Shown: piece by piece, positions 45,586 to 58,536 of the stretch | Numbering within the stretch: position 1 is the first letter of the stretch | How the letters are laid out: each line of letters starts with the position of its first letter | DNA from: Adenanthera pavonina | Taxonomy: Eukaryota; Streptophyta; Magnoliopsida; Fabales; Fabaceae | NCBI GenBank assembly: GCA_026686845.1 | Contig: JAIVEN010000022.1 | Span: 28,866,001-28,930,000 of the forward strand | Reading direction: 5' to 3' | DNA: 64,000 nucleotides | Translations under genes and position numbers: made by a program | Notes under the pieces: generated by a model | What the model was told of the DNA's origin: nothing | The model's database searches: none | What the model saw: only the letters and a program-made list of their open reading frames with translations

Positions 45586-45986
45586 TATGTAGTATCGATA
45601 TGAGTATGTATATTAAATATGATATGGTATGATATAAAAAATATAATAATATTTAAAATTTTAGAATACGAGTACGAGAGATATTTATACATATATAATA
45701 TTATCTATATAATTATTTATATTTATAATTAATAAATTTACCTATTAAAATAAAAATGAGTATTAAATATTCTAAAAAGTATAGTATAAATATTAAAATA
45801 AATCATAAAATATTTATAATAATTTCAAATAGTCCTATTTTAATATAAAAATTTGAAGTAGTATAGGTTGATACAAAGTAGTACTAATAGATATATATGC
45901 ACAAGTACAGTACAAGTATCATATCATATATATCATGTATCGGATATGGGGTAGATATACCTTTTTAAAGTATCAATACTTTATAG
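45586..45986. mobile_element. 401-bp MITE with 9-bp target-site duplication
   Basis: The word gaattaggt flanks the element exactly at 45577-45585 and 45987-45995. The ends tatgtagtatcgatatgagt and, reverse-complemented, ctataaagtattgatacttt are imperfect inverted repeats. A 9-bp duplication points to a Mutator-like origin. Confidence 0.65.
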
Positions 45987-45995
45987 GAATTAGGT

Positions 45996-46988
45996 AATAT
46001 TTGTTCCTCTTTTTTCTTATTTTAAGAAGGGATAGCTAGTGATACTTATACCACTGCGTGAAATAAGCAATCTTTTATCTTCTTATTTTTCCTTATTTTA
46101 AAAGAGATTGCAAGTGATACTCATATCATTGGAATTACTTTAAATTTACTTTTTCAAAATAAAATATTTTTTTATTTCACTCGAGATCTTTTCCTAAAGA
46201 TATATATATAAAATACATAATCTTTATAACAATTATCCTTTTCTAAAAAATGATAATAAAGAATACTACTTTTCATAAAATTTAAAACACTCAAATTAAT
46301 ATTTGAATTACATAGATTTTGATTTCTCCTAAAGGTATATAAGCCCTAAGATTTTATCATAGATCAAGTCCACTTTATAAAAAATATAAATAATAAGGAT
46401 AATTTAATTTTAAGGCCGATTTAATAAAGTAGAATAAAGTTAGGGTAATCATTCTTTCAAACCAATAGCGTAGGGTACTTAACACTTTTCCTACATATAA
46501 CAGACTCTTGAATCTAACTATTTTATTCATAAACCATCCATTTCTATTATTTAGGTTTTCCAAAAAAATTTCCCAAAATTTTGGTGACAGCTCCATTTTT
46601 CCATGTTTATTTATTTATTAATAAAAATAGAGTGTAACACTATATATATATTTTATGAAAAAAAAAAGAATCAATAGTAATATGTTTTTTAGCCAACTAG
46701 TAATATTAAATATAAAAGTTATAATGAGATGTAATATTCACAAGTGTAGTTTATTTTCTTTTGTCTTTCTTCCCTCGTATGCTTTTATGATATAATATAT
46801 GAATGCGCTTTCTGTGGTCATCTATTTTTTGGATCATTTAAATTAAATCTGAACAATTCTAATTTACTTATATATTAGTGTTATATTTTTATTTTATTAG
46901 ATATAAAATCTAAAATAAATATAATTTTACAATTGTTATTTTTTTTAAAAAAATATTGTTATTATGTAAAAGAATCAAAATAAAAAAC
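45996..46988. other. A+T-rich intergenic DNA
   Basis: A partial duplication of an agtgatactTatacca-type block occurs at about 46035 and 46108. No gene or element boundary is supported. Confidence 0.4.
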
Positions 46989-48236
46989 CAAGATTCAAAA
47001 AACTGAATCGGACATTAAACCTGTCAAGGCACTGGTTCAAGGTTCACGGTTCAACATGACTTAAACCGGTGGTAATAAATTTAATAATTTTTTAATTTTA
47101 TACATTATATAAAAAAATAAAAAGTATTATTAATAAGTTTCATAACTTAATATTAAAATCTAAATAAATTAATATTCATTTGTAAACATATTTTCAATTC
47201 AAAATCAATGAATGAAAAACTAGACTGGACCAACCAATTCAACCGGTCTGACCGAAAACCGGCACCTGATTCGGTCCAGTCATAAATGCAGATTGGAGGC
47301 TTTCAGAACCGGTACGAACCGACCGAACCGGTCAAAAATCGGCCAAAACTTATTTGAACAGGTCTGGGTTTTTTTATAATTTTTTAAAATATTTTTTTGT
47401 TTGTAAAATAAAATAACATTATTTTTAATACTAAGTAGCATTATTTTTTGTATAAATTTTTTTCTTTCTATATTATAGTATGTTATAACTAATAATATGA
47501 TACATAATTATTAATAATGATAAATTTACTTAACAAATAATATAAAAATAGAATATGAATTGACTATTTTGAATTTAAAATATAACTATAGATGAATATT
47601 AACTTGTTTAGATTTTAATATTATGTTGTAAAACTTATTAATAATATTTTTAATTTTTTATATATTATTAAATTTACTTTTTATCCTAGATTAAATGTTA
47701 ATTTTATGATCATGAATAAATATTTTTTATATTTTTTATCTATATTATTTAAAATAGATCAATTTATTCACAATCAGTTCGATCCTGATTTGACCCTGAT
47801 CCGACCATTAAACCTTGAACTGTTACCTCATCCGATTCAATGGGCGGTCCAGTTTTTAATACCTTATTCAAAATAGTCAATTTAATATATTTTCATATTA
47901 TTTATTAAGTAAAGTCACCATTATTAATAATTATATATCGTAATAATACTTATACAATATTATAATATAAAACAAAAATTTATACAAAAAATAATGATAT
48001 TTAGTATTAAAAATAATGTCATTTTATTTTTAAAAAAATAAAAATAAATAAATTTTTTTAAAAAATTAAAAAATAATTAAAATAATAAACCAGCTTAACC
48101 GATTCTGCACCAATTCGAGACTGATTTGACCAATTTTCCACTGATTCTGGAAAGAGGCGGTTGAAATCTATGGTGGACCCGACCTGGTACCGGGAATCGA
48201 TCGAACCGGCTGGTATGGTTTGATTTTTTGAATATT
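46989..48236 (-). mobile_element. TIR element of the 47-49 kb family, split by a second member
   Basis: The two outer parts (46989-47205 and 47866-48236), read on the minus strand and joined in order, align with the element at 48791-49386. Shared words include gaaccgg / ccggttc blocks, cctctttccagaa and an A+T-rich core with aacattatttt. The outer ends are caagattcaaaaaactgaat and, reverse-complemented, aatattcaaaaaatcaaacc. Near-identical 9-mers ataaaaaac (46980-46988) and ataaaaaat (48237-48245) flank it. Without the inserted member it is about 580 bp. No ORF. Confidence 0.6.
47206..47865 (+). mobile_element. Second member of the same family, inserted into the first
   Basis: The exact 9-mer attcaaaat flanks it at 47197-47205 and 47866-47874, and the host element is continuous across it. 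The ends include aaaaactagactggacc at the left and, reverse-complemented, aaaaactggacc at the right. The GC-rich subterminal blocks (cggtctgaccgaaaaccgg, ggtccagtcat) match the third member at 48791. Length is 660 bp, in the opposite orientation to its host. Confidence 0.65.
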
Positions 48237-48245
48237 ATAAAAAAT

Positions 48246-48790
48246 TGTAAATCTAAACTGTCTAGATTAAAATTGGATAATTCAGATCCATGTGATGAGC
48301 ATTGGGTTCTCATCACATTAATGAGCACCTAATGTGGAATTATAATATACATGCATGGTATTCTAATTTTCAACTAGTGTAATATTCAAAGTTAAAGAAA
48401 ATCGTTCAATTAGAGTGTTGTTGATTTCAACTAATCTCAAGGCTTCATATACATACTTGCTTGGTTTCTTTTTATATATCATTTAAGGTTTTAATACAAA
48501 GTTTAAAAAATACATTTAAAATGTGAGAGGTTTTTTATATTTTATTATATGTCATTTAATAAATAGATAGATAAAAAAGAATAATTAATGTTATCTTTAA
48601 CTTTTAAAATGATAGATTGTGATATAGGTTGCAAAATAATCATTAATATTGTTTTGAAATTTGAAAATAATATATAAATAAAAAAATAAAAAAATAATGA
48701 TGGTTAAAAAAAAATGGAGGTAGCATATATCATCATCCATGCGATGAGTGGCTTGGGTCTGCCAACCCAACCATGCAATGTATTCTTCAC
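48246..48790. other. A+T-rich intergenic DNA
   Basis: There is one less A+T-rich patch (gagtggcttgggtctgccaa, about 48745), whose cca-acc words recall 31865-31905. Not otherwise classified. Confidence 0.4.
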
Positions 48791-49386
48791 AATGTTTAAA
48801 AAATTGGATCGGACCAATCGAGTCGATCGGTTACCGGTACCAGGTCTGATCCAGTCATAGATCTAGATCGCCTCTTTCCAGAACTAGTGAAAATTGAAGA
48901 AAAATTAGTCAAATCGGTCTTGAATTGGTGCTAAACCGGTCAAACTGGTTTATTTTTTATATAGTTTTTTAACCTTTTTAAAAAAAATTTAAAAAAATTA
49001 ATTTTTTTTATTTTTAAAAATAAAATAACATTATTTTTAGTACTGAATAACATTATTTTTGTATAAAATTTTTTTCTATATTATAATATTGTATAAGCAT
49101 TATTATGATACATAATTATTAATAATGATAACTATACTTAACAAATAATATGAAAAAAATGTTAATTGACTATTTTGAATTCAAAATATGTTTATAAATA
49201 AATATTAACTTATTTAAATTTTAATATTTGATTGTGAAATTTATTAATAATATTTTTTATTTTCCATATAATGTATAAAATTAAAATTATTAAATTTATT
49301 ATTATCAATTTAATTCCGATTGAACCATTGAACCTTGAACTGGTGCCTTGACCAGTTCAACGTCCATTCTAATTTTTTGAACCATG
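48791..49386 (+). mobile_element. Third member of the 47-49 kb family (596 bp)
   Basis: The ends aatgtttaaaaaattggatc and, reverse-complemented, catggttcaaaaaattagaa are inverted partners. The flanking 9-mers attcttcac (48782-48790) and attctccat (49387-49395) agree at 7 of 9 bases, consistent with an aged duplication. GC-rich subterminal blocks contain accggt and ggtccgat-type words around an A+T-rich core. Confidence 0.6.
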
Positions 49387-49395
49387 ATTCTCCAT

Positions 49396-50032
49396 ATATA
49401 TATATATATATATGTATGAAAGTTAAACACGTTTGAGTAATAAAATAATGAGTTCGAATATTTTGCATTGATAAATTAAATTTATATAGTATGATTTTAA
49501 AGAGATAAACATTCAGGGAACATAAAATAATAAACGCAATATAAAATTACATTTTTCATCACTTTCTCAACATGTCATTGCATGATTGCAAAAAACTAAA
49601 AATATATATATATTAAGAATAATTTTCTCTTGAAAATTTAAAATACGTAATTGTGTTTTAAAAAATATTTTTCATATTTTTAATATATAAATTCAGCTGT
49701 GTCTTGAATTAACCACAAAACCAGACTCAACAGCTTTAAGTGTATGAACAGCCAAAGCTCGGTCATATCGGAATATATCATCATTCATCAACATGAAAAT
49801 GCTCTTCAGTGATATGTTCCTTTTTTTTTTTCGGTTTTGGCTGATACAATACTTATGTATTATTCTTGTTTAATGAGCCCTTGTATACAGGGATGTCCAT
49901 TCGTAGGCCTTGAAAACAAAAATACGAAGAGCCACACCAGTGACCAGTCCTTAGAGTTCGATCCACAAGTCAAAGCTAGAGAGTTGACTGCTACCCTTTT
50001 ATCTATCCAAAAAGGATGGTTTCAAGCCCAAG
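49396..50032. other. Intergenic DNA
   Basis: There is a (TA)n tract at about 49396-49413. The ORF at 49837-50049 (70 aa) runs into the dispersed repeat at 50033 and has no recognisable domain, so it is not called. Confidence 0.4.
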
Positions 50033-50102
50033 TTTTGGAATTGGACTGATATCCTTCTTCAGATCCAATATCATACTAGTCTGGCCCAATTAGTTGTTGC
50101 CA
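50033..50102 (+). repeat. Dispersed repeat, member 2
   Basis: Same-order similarity to 33217-33310 (ttttggaattggact, cagatccaat, ctggccca, ttgttg). Confidence 0.5.
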
Positions 50103-51142
50103 CATAGGAGACCTTAGTTTAGAGTAAAATATCTCAGATAAAAAATAAAAAAAACAGAGAGAGCGAGATAGGGAGAGTGAAACATCATTCTCGTCCTTCT
50201 CATATGAGATATTTTTCAATTGAGTTTTCATAAATTTTTCTTCTCAATGATCATTTATAGATAAAGTATTTGTCAATTTAGTTTCTTGCATCACTCTCCA
50301 TTTTTCAATTTGATTATTCACAAAGAAAACAATTATAAATCATGTTCTTCTTATCAATCGCACTAGTTTCTTTGTGTTATATACGGAGTTTAAAAAAATA
50401 CGTCGCATTATTATTTTTCATTTATAAAAGTACAACTTATCTTATTATAAATTTTATATTTTTCATTGATATTAATATAATTACTGATATTTTATTTTAT
50501 TTCGGATGAAATCAGCACACGTGAAGAAATGGAACATATTTGTTAATAACTTATCAAGAATATTCTATCACTTTATAATTTTATTTACAATAAATAAATT
50601 GATAAAATGACATTATTGACAATAATTTTTGCGAAAGATTATGTTGAGAAATACTCATTCGATAGAGTAAAATGAAAATGAAATATACCTGTTTCGGTGT
50701 TTCCAACAAAATGAAAAATGGTTAAATACATTATTTATGAAGGATTATAAATTGAGAAGGCAACTATGAATATAATTGTCCTCTCAATATACAAATATGA
50801 TTTTTTTGACAAAAATAGACCTTCATTTAGTTATTTTTTCGCGGCAGACCTGTATTCTGTCATTTGTTAGTGTAAATTATATAAAAATTTTTAAGATATT
50901 ATTTAAATTAAATGGATTCGTGGTTTATTTTTTTAATACTTACATATTTTTTCTTAAAATTTTGAGTATAAATTATATAAAAATTTGTCTGTTGAATTTG
51001 TGCATGTCTATATTAAATAAAATACCATATTAATAATTCTTATTTTAAATATCCTTGTGATAAATTTTGACATTAATCTATTGGTCCATTACTTGATTTC
51101 AAAATAACACTTTTTTGTTCAAGATGATACATCAAATATAAG
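50103..51142. other. A+T-rich intergenic DNA
   Basis: Nothing identified. The ORF at 50776-51033 is Phe/Ile/Lys-rich, as expected by chance in A+T-rich DNA. Confidence 0.5.
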
Positions 51143-51643
51143 TAAAGGTGGAAATTTGGGTTGGCCCAATCTATTTGGGTCAGCTCATCATGAGCCGGAC
51201 CTAATATGGATTGGGTCCAAAAGTCCGCTTATAAAATGAGCTGTATTTTTTTAAGCTCAACTCATATTCAATAAGCTATGGGCTAGCCCGTGGGCCCATA
51301 ATTTTTTTTATTTTTTTTATTTTTAATGTAATTTAATATTTATAAAATAATACAAACTTTTTTTCACATGCATAATTATTTAAATCAAGACAACTAAAAT
51401 TAACTATATATTAATTATCAACATCATCATTCATCATCATTATTAAAATCATTAACTAAGAAAAATATTTAAAAAATATAAAAAAAATGGGTTAAACGGA
51501 CCGACCCATTTTTTAACCGGACCAAATGAGCTCGGGTTCAGAAACCCATTTTTTATGAAAGCTCCTAAATTTCTAACCCAACCTGTTATTTTTTTTGGGC
51601 TAAATGGGTCAACCCATCAGACTAAACTCATATCCCGACTCTA
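51143..51643. mobile_element. Non-autonomous hAT-like element (501 bp)
   Basis: The 8-mer aatataag flanks it at 51135-51142 and 51644-51651. The ends taaaggtgga and, reverse-complemented, tagagtcggg agree at 6 of 10 positions in the TA.AG..GG pattern of hAT ends. Subterminal blocks hold gttggccca / gggctaaatgggtcaaccc words around an A+T-rich core, the same general plan as the element at 600-1187. Confidence 0.65.
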
Positions 51644-51651
51644 AATATAAG

Positions 51652-52113
51652 AATTTTTTAATATATTTGTTGGCAAAGTTATAGTGATTCAATTTTCATG
51701 AAAGTTAATATCAAGATTATCATATTAATTATTTCTAATCAAACAACTACAACAATAAAAATCACATCTTGTAAGTATCTTCAATTATTTGTTCTATTTG
51801 GTCAAAAAACTATTTTTTCTGAGTTTATATTCATAATAAGTTAATTAATGTAGGGGATTTTATACTTTTTTGGGACCTGATAGTCGGTTTTCTATTTAAA
51901 GATTGTATGAATTGTGAATGTTGATACGTTATAATTATTGTCCTTGTATGTTTAACATCTAATCAGTGTGCAGATCCTTTGGCCTAGATGATTTGGGAGT
52001 TCTCCTCTGAACAACAGTTATGGTATGAACTTTATAATGAGGTGAGGTCATCCTACACCCTACCTTGAAGATCGCCGAGGAACAAGGGAAAAAGACAAAT
52101 TGGAATCTTTAGT
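51652..52113. other. Intergenic DNA
   Basis: A short less A+T-rich stretch at about 51960-52090 has no sustained frame. Nothing called. Confidence 0.4.
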
Positions 52114-52403
52114 AGGCTATATTTGGTTTGAGAGAATGGAGGTAACAGTGAGAGGGAAGTGGAGGAAAGAAATTTTATTTTTTTTTTGTTTAAGTATAGT
52201 GGAGAGCAAGGAAAATGATAGATTTATTTATTAAAATTTTTTCACTCCTCTTCTCCTATTTATTGAACTATATGAAAAAAATTTTTAATTTAATCTTAAT
52301 TTTCCCTCTCATTTCTCTTATTTATTGAATAAAATAAGAAAAAATTTTAATGTTCTATCCTCTCTCATCTCTTACCCCTCAAATTTCTTCAACCAAACAC
52401 AGT
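52114..52403. mobile_element. MITE with TTTGGTT ends (about 290 bp)
   Basis: The left end ggctatatttggtttgagag and the right end (reverse complement actgtgtttggttgaagaaa) are imperfect inverted repeats. Inner ctctcatctctta and gagagggaa words also pair. Boundaries are approximate. Confidence 0.5.
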
Positions 52404-53517
52404 GTTACAGAAAAATATTTTTCAACAAGAACCTTATGTAAAAATTTTCAAATGGTGTAAACTGAATTTCCAATTAACATTAGTTAAATTGCCAAATGCT
52501 AATCCTATTTTGTAAATATTTTTTCTCCTAAGGCCTCACTTATCTTTCTCCCGATCAAGAATGGCTTGGGACACGGGTGACTGCGTTGTTATCTTTTCTA
52601 TTTTTGTTTTCCTTTGGTTGTTCTTATTTTGGCTTTGAGCCTTCCTTGTCTATATATATATATAACTGTGTCCATTTCTTACTAGTAATGCGTAATTTAC
52701 TGTATAAGGAAAATACATGTATCAACATATCTTAACAAAATTGTCACGATATTATTTAAACTTAAATTTACTCAATTTTTTTTCTCTTTTTTCATTCAAA
52801 TAATTTTTTAATAAATTTTTCTATTTTTATCCAAATTTTATTTTTATAAATTGTGATTATTTTAAAAATACTTTTATAAGAAAGTATTATAAAAGTAAAC
52901 CAAACGGGCACGTAGTTTATCCCAGAATGTCAATAAATACCTTTTTTCCCACTACATATATTTTACATGTTTAATCCACCAAAAGATCTCATGTATCATA
53001 CGAGGTGTAATCTAATTAAATAATTAAAATAAAGTACATTGTCACGACTTTCAGGTATTACTTGCCACCATAGTTGTATAATTGCATGTATTGCCAATTT
53101 AAATGATTAAATAAATTACTGATGATCAAATTATCTTTATCCATATGTTAACAAAATTTCGTGTAAGTCATACTTTTGGTAAGGTATTAATAGTACATTT
53201 TTCTCTGTAATTTACTATTTATAGATTACGTGAATAGATTGATTGCATTGGACTTTGTACTTCATTTATTCTATCATCATTATTTTATTTTCAAATTTTT
53301 CTCTCTATTTTTCTATTTTTTGAATTTAAATTTTGAGCTCCCCCCTAAAACTTTTTAATTTTGTTCAAACTTTTTTTTTTGCCAGAATTTTGTTCAAACT
53401 TCAAAACAATATATGCTGGTGTAAAAAATATTTTTTTAATGAAATTATTATTTATCTTGTATATTATTAAAAAATCTGCTTTGTAGTTAAGTGAAAGAAG
53501 GGCATTATGTTAGCAAT
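52404..53517. other. A+T-rich intergenic DNA
   Basis: There is a lone ccaaacgggca end (about 52902) of the CCCGTTTGG MITE type and a (TA)n tract at about 52652-52663. No gene. Confidence 0.4.
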
Positions 53518-54800
53518 CCCATGTTTTAATGATAACAAAATTAGAGAATAATTATTTTTCAGGATATATTTAGCAGTCAAGTGAAAATTTTAAAAAAATT
53601 AACAAATTAAAGATAATTCAAGATAAGACCTTTAGTTAAATTATGTAAGTGGTTGGAATTATGAGCAAAATAAATTTTAAATAATCTTTTTAAATAATTT
53701 CTAAACTCAAAGTTTAATATTTTAGAAAATTCTAAGTCCTGAAATAATCTTGTACTTTATCTTTCATGAAATCCCTTTTATATAATCGATTATTCTAGCC
53801 ACATTATCTGTTATAGCAGTTACTCAATTCAGTTTTGTTTTCTCTTCTTTGATGTCAGCTTGCCCCTGTTAACTCCTTAATTGATTATCCATGTATATAA
53901 TCAATTATATTAGCTATTATATCAGTTTAGCCCTCAAGAAATGTGCATGCTCTCTATTTCAAATCTAACATATTACTCATAAGCTTCTAATTAATTACTT
54001 CATCTCCTTTCTCAAAATTTTTCCAACTTAATCTGTTATTTTGAGACATAATCGATTATCTTAACTTTTCTTCTTACCCTCTCTCATGATAATTGATTAT
54101 CATTGCAACAACAATTGATTATATTTCCAAGTCTCCCAGATAAGCTCGTCTCATTTCTTCTTTCCTCGTGGACAAGCTTAAAAATAGCCTTAACCTCTTC
54201 TTTTATATTAAAGATATTTTTTTTAGCTTAAATAATTATTTTGATTTATGGTGAAACATGTTATTAAAAGAACATGTACTTAGTATAATTGATTACTTCT
54301 CTCTTATAATCACTTAATTTGGGTAGGTGAGTATTAAATGCACTTTCAATTATAACTCAATCTCTAAGTAACGGTAAATTAATTGTATCTAATGACTAGT
54401 TAATGAATTTCACCGATAAATAGTAATTTATTTATACAAAATATATTCTGAAATCATTTACATTAATATTTGTTGTTATTTACTTATAAATACGCTTAAC
54501 TATGTAGAGTTTCATTGTATCATACATACTTTGTTTATAAGGATATATTGCTGCAAAGCTTTCAACTTTAATATCTAATCATTCTCATTAGACTTAAGAT
54601 TATAAGTATCTTGAGTGGGATTTGAAGTCAATCCTTGTATGGAGAAAGAAATTATTTGTGAAATAACATAGTACTATACTAAGGCTCATAAGTACTCATT
54701 CAAAACTTGTAATACAAAATCTCAAAAAGTGATTAAGGAACTAACATAGATGAAGTGGTGTAGGTTGAATCAGAATAAATCTTTTATGTCTTATCTATTT
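53518..54800 (+). mobile_element. Probable Ty1/copia LTR fragment (Maximus/SIRE-like)
   Basis: The segment starts TGTTAGCAATCCCATGTTTT, followed by aatgataacaaa, which is how LTRs of the Maximus/SIRE copia group commonly begin. It then carries repeated variants of ataatcgattat / caattgattat (about 53785, 53880, 53905, 54050, 54095 and 54115), also seen in LTRs of that group. The 3' boundary was not found and there is no internal coding region, so it would be a solo or truncated LTR. Confidence 0.35.
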
Positions 54801-57800
54801 ATATTATTTTCTTCTATGTATTAAATATACTTTATTTATCTTTTTTTTTTAAATTCATTTTACTGTTTGATTTATTTTGTCAAATTAAGTGAAAATTTTC
54901 AAATTATCCAGTTGATCATCCTCTTGGGTGATTTACACACCTAAACTGAAATGGAATGATAGTGTAAGTGAAAATTTGGAGATATAGATATTGATAAGAT
55001 ATGAAAGATGGCAGTACATTTATAGTGAGACAGTAATGGAGGGGGTTATAGTGTCGAGTAGCCCAAAAACAGGGAGTAGCTAGTGAGTGCCTAGACGTAC
55101 TGAGTGACAGGAGGCGTGCCCCCGTAAGACAAGAGCCAAATTGCGCCCACAGGCTTCTGCCCACTGGGCCCTCCAACTTCCCACATACACCGTCGTATTA
55201 TACCACTCTCCCCATATTCATTCATTCATTAATCATTATTATTCAAAAGCGAAATTAAATTCAGCGTGTAGACAAAGCAAACGTACTCCCCCATCAATTC
55301 ATCCATGTCATGTCTACCTATCCCTAATAAATTAACAATTCTACTTTTTTTAAAAGGAGTTTGATTTTTATTTTTATTGACAATTTGATGTTTATTTTCG
55401 ACTATCTAATATCTATAATGCTATGATAATTCAAATAATTTGATGTATACATACAAAATACTTACTTACATGACATTAATACTCACCAATATTTCTTAGA
55501 TTCATATATATGAAGTATCAGTTTATTATTTTTATAAAAATAAATTAATTTTTGATACATATATAATACTTATAGGATATAGGCCGATATGATTTAATTA
55601 GCCGTAGAAGTTGTCCATTTTAGTGTGATAAATGGAGTAACTTTGATGGTTTAAAAGTGGTAATCCTGTCTCTTGATTAATCAAATATAAAAATTGTCCT
55701 ATTTACCCCTTATGAATGATGGCTAAAAAGGAGATAAGATTGATATTATTTTTATTAGTATGAAACTGGTAATTATTTTTATGTATAGGTATTCATATTC
55801 AATATTATTAAATGAACAAAAGTGTATACCTAATTTGGATTTTTTAATTATAATTATATTTTTTTGTGTTTTTATGAATTTTTAACGAATATAAATATGT
55901 ATCGTAAAAGTATCCAATACTGTACTTTTTAGGCATAATAATATTGTTATATTAGATATGCATTGTATGTATATGTACATTATAGTCTAGTATCCTTCAA
56001 TTAAAAAAATAATTTAGTATCCAATATTATCAACTAAATTATTTAGATTCAAATATTGTTAACTTAGTCTTTTTTTTCTACAATTATTTTTTTACCTACA
56101 TAATTTAAACTCATGATATTTCTTAAAGGTATTAAGTCCATTTTACTTGACTTAATCATCATTATAGAGATCTATTCCCTTTTTACATTTTTAATATATC
56201 CTTTTAAGTATTTTAGGGAACACGATTTAAAAAGAGAACAATTAAATAAATCTCATACACTTGAAAAAAAAAAAAGAAGTTCTAATACACAATGTGAAAC
56301 CAATTCAAATCATTTTAATTGAGAAGATATTTTCACTTACCTCTTAATTGAGACAACTAACTTAAATCTTTTAAATTTTGTGCGTATTAGGTTCCAGTAT
56401 TCTAAATGTTAGTTTGGGAAAATTGAGTTTGGATAAAAGTATGAGACAGATTGCTTTTATATTAACTAGGTTTTGTACTTATAATCTAGGTTTACATTTT
56501 AGTAGTTGTGTTTAGTAATAATAGAGAAAATTAGGTCTTGGATTCAAATGTACATACTCTTTGATTCTAACTAGATATGTTTCCTTTCTTGTGCATTGTA
56601 TAAAACTAGAATTTGAAACTTGTGTGATGTACGGAGAGTTTCAAATATATTTAATTAAATCATATAAAAGTGGATATAATGGAATAAGTTTAAATAGGAT
56701 ATGATAATGAATTTATTTAAAAAAATAATATTTGAATTAACAATTCAAGAAAAATGAAGGAAAAAATGATTAAATACTATTGAAAGCGGATAATACTCAA
56801 TTAATATCTAATGTAAGAAAGTATAAATCATTTCAAAATAAATTAATGTGAACACAAAGTTAGGTAAAAAAAATTGAACTGATATTATAACAAAATTAAA
56901 AAATAAATGTTCTTAAATAGTAAACACTTATTAATTGTCGATGAGACATTATAAATTGGAGTACAGGTATTATAAGAACATACTCATCAGCATGAAACGG
57001 GATTGAAGTAGTTTTAAGAGTACAATATATTAGTATATAGTCCAAGGATTACAACTAAACTTATTGTGGACAAAGTTCTAGTACATGTGTTATAGTAATA
57101 TTATTAACATATGTATCTATAGAGGTAATATAAAAAATTTATGAGCACCGCGATATTGTATCATCGTACAAAATAATTGCAAAAATTTATTAAGAGAAAA
57201 AATGTAACAAATGATAAAGTCCATCACATAAATTACAAAAAAAGGATAATAGATTATTTAGTTTCCCATAACAAAAAAATTGATATTCTAAAGTTTGAAA
57301 TTAATCTATCAAATATCTATGAAGGTAATAATAAAAAGTTTTCAACTAATTGAACTACAAAAATTCCTCAAATGCTATTGCAGCAAGGTTAATATATGAT
57401 GAAAATAATTAACTGGTATGGAAGGTAGTGTTATATATTATTCCACACCCTAAAATTAGACTCCCATCACACACACACACACATATATATCCAAATAAAA
57501 TTGCAATATATATCACTTGACATGTAATGTTTATAATCCAATTTTCTGATTGAGTGTCTAATTCAGTTTCACTATCTAAAATATCATAAAAATAAAAATA
57601 TAAAATTATATGGTATAACAATGTAAATAGAAAGATAATTGAAGATATCAATTGAACCTAGAAAAAATATAATTCCAATAAAGTAAAGATATATGAAGGA
57701 TATGCATTAAAATTAGAGGAAATGATGAAGGGACCTTATGAGGATGATTGAGAGTGAAGGAGGAGAGTTCAGAAACACTATTATAAAATGAAATTATATA

Positions 57801-58216
57801 AAAATTTCCATAGGAAATTATGATTTAGTCAATTTTTTAAATTTGATGGGAATCAAATGGGGATACTTTAAACTGATGATGAGTGTTAAAGTCAAACAAA
57901 ACAATGATATATATATCTCTTTGATTTCATTTTCATAATTATTATTATATTACATTAATTAACAATAAAAATAAATAATTATAAAAAAATAAATATTACG
58001 TGGACCACCACCAATACCGATGATCAATAATATATAATTGATTTTATTTCCATGATTATTATCCAATCAAATTAATTAATAATAAAAAACAAATAAATAT
58101 AAAAGGAAATAAGCATTATATGAAATATGTGGGATTGGAATTTTTAATAATCAAATTATGATGTGGAGGTTTGAAACCACGAGATATTGTACTTTCCATC
58201 TATACTTTATAATATA
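54801..58216. other. A+T-rich intergenic DNA
   Basis: The block at 54900-55310 is less A+T-rich and has overlapping ORFs on both strands (54916-55176 minus and 55141-55335 plus) without domains. An (AC)n/(TA)n microsatellite lies at about 57469-57490. I recognise no gene in these 3.4 kb. Confidence 0.4.
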
Positions 58217-58536
58217 CTCCTTCTGATCCTTTTTATAAGTGATATTATAGAAACTTTTTTTGGCTCTTTTTATAAGGAATCTTATAATGTTTAATGAGAT
58301 TTTTTCTATTTTATCTTAATTATTTATTTCTTTTTATAAATTGTTATTAGACCTTTTGAATAAAAAAAATACTCTCAATTGATTAAATGGTATTTAATGT
58401 GGATCATATTAATATATTAAATAGGGGTAAAAAAGAATATTTGGTTCTTTTTTTTTTTAAGATTTTAAGAAGATAACTAACTTTCTTAATCAACGTAAAG
58501 TAGTTAGAAGTCCCTTATAAAAAGGATTGGAGGGAG
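58217..58536. mobile_element. Stowaway-like MITE (320 bp)
   Basis: The ends ctccttctgatcctttttat and, reverse-complemented, ctccctccaatcctttttat are flanked by TA on both sides (58215-58216 and 58537-58538). Confidence 0.7.
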
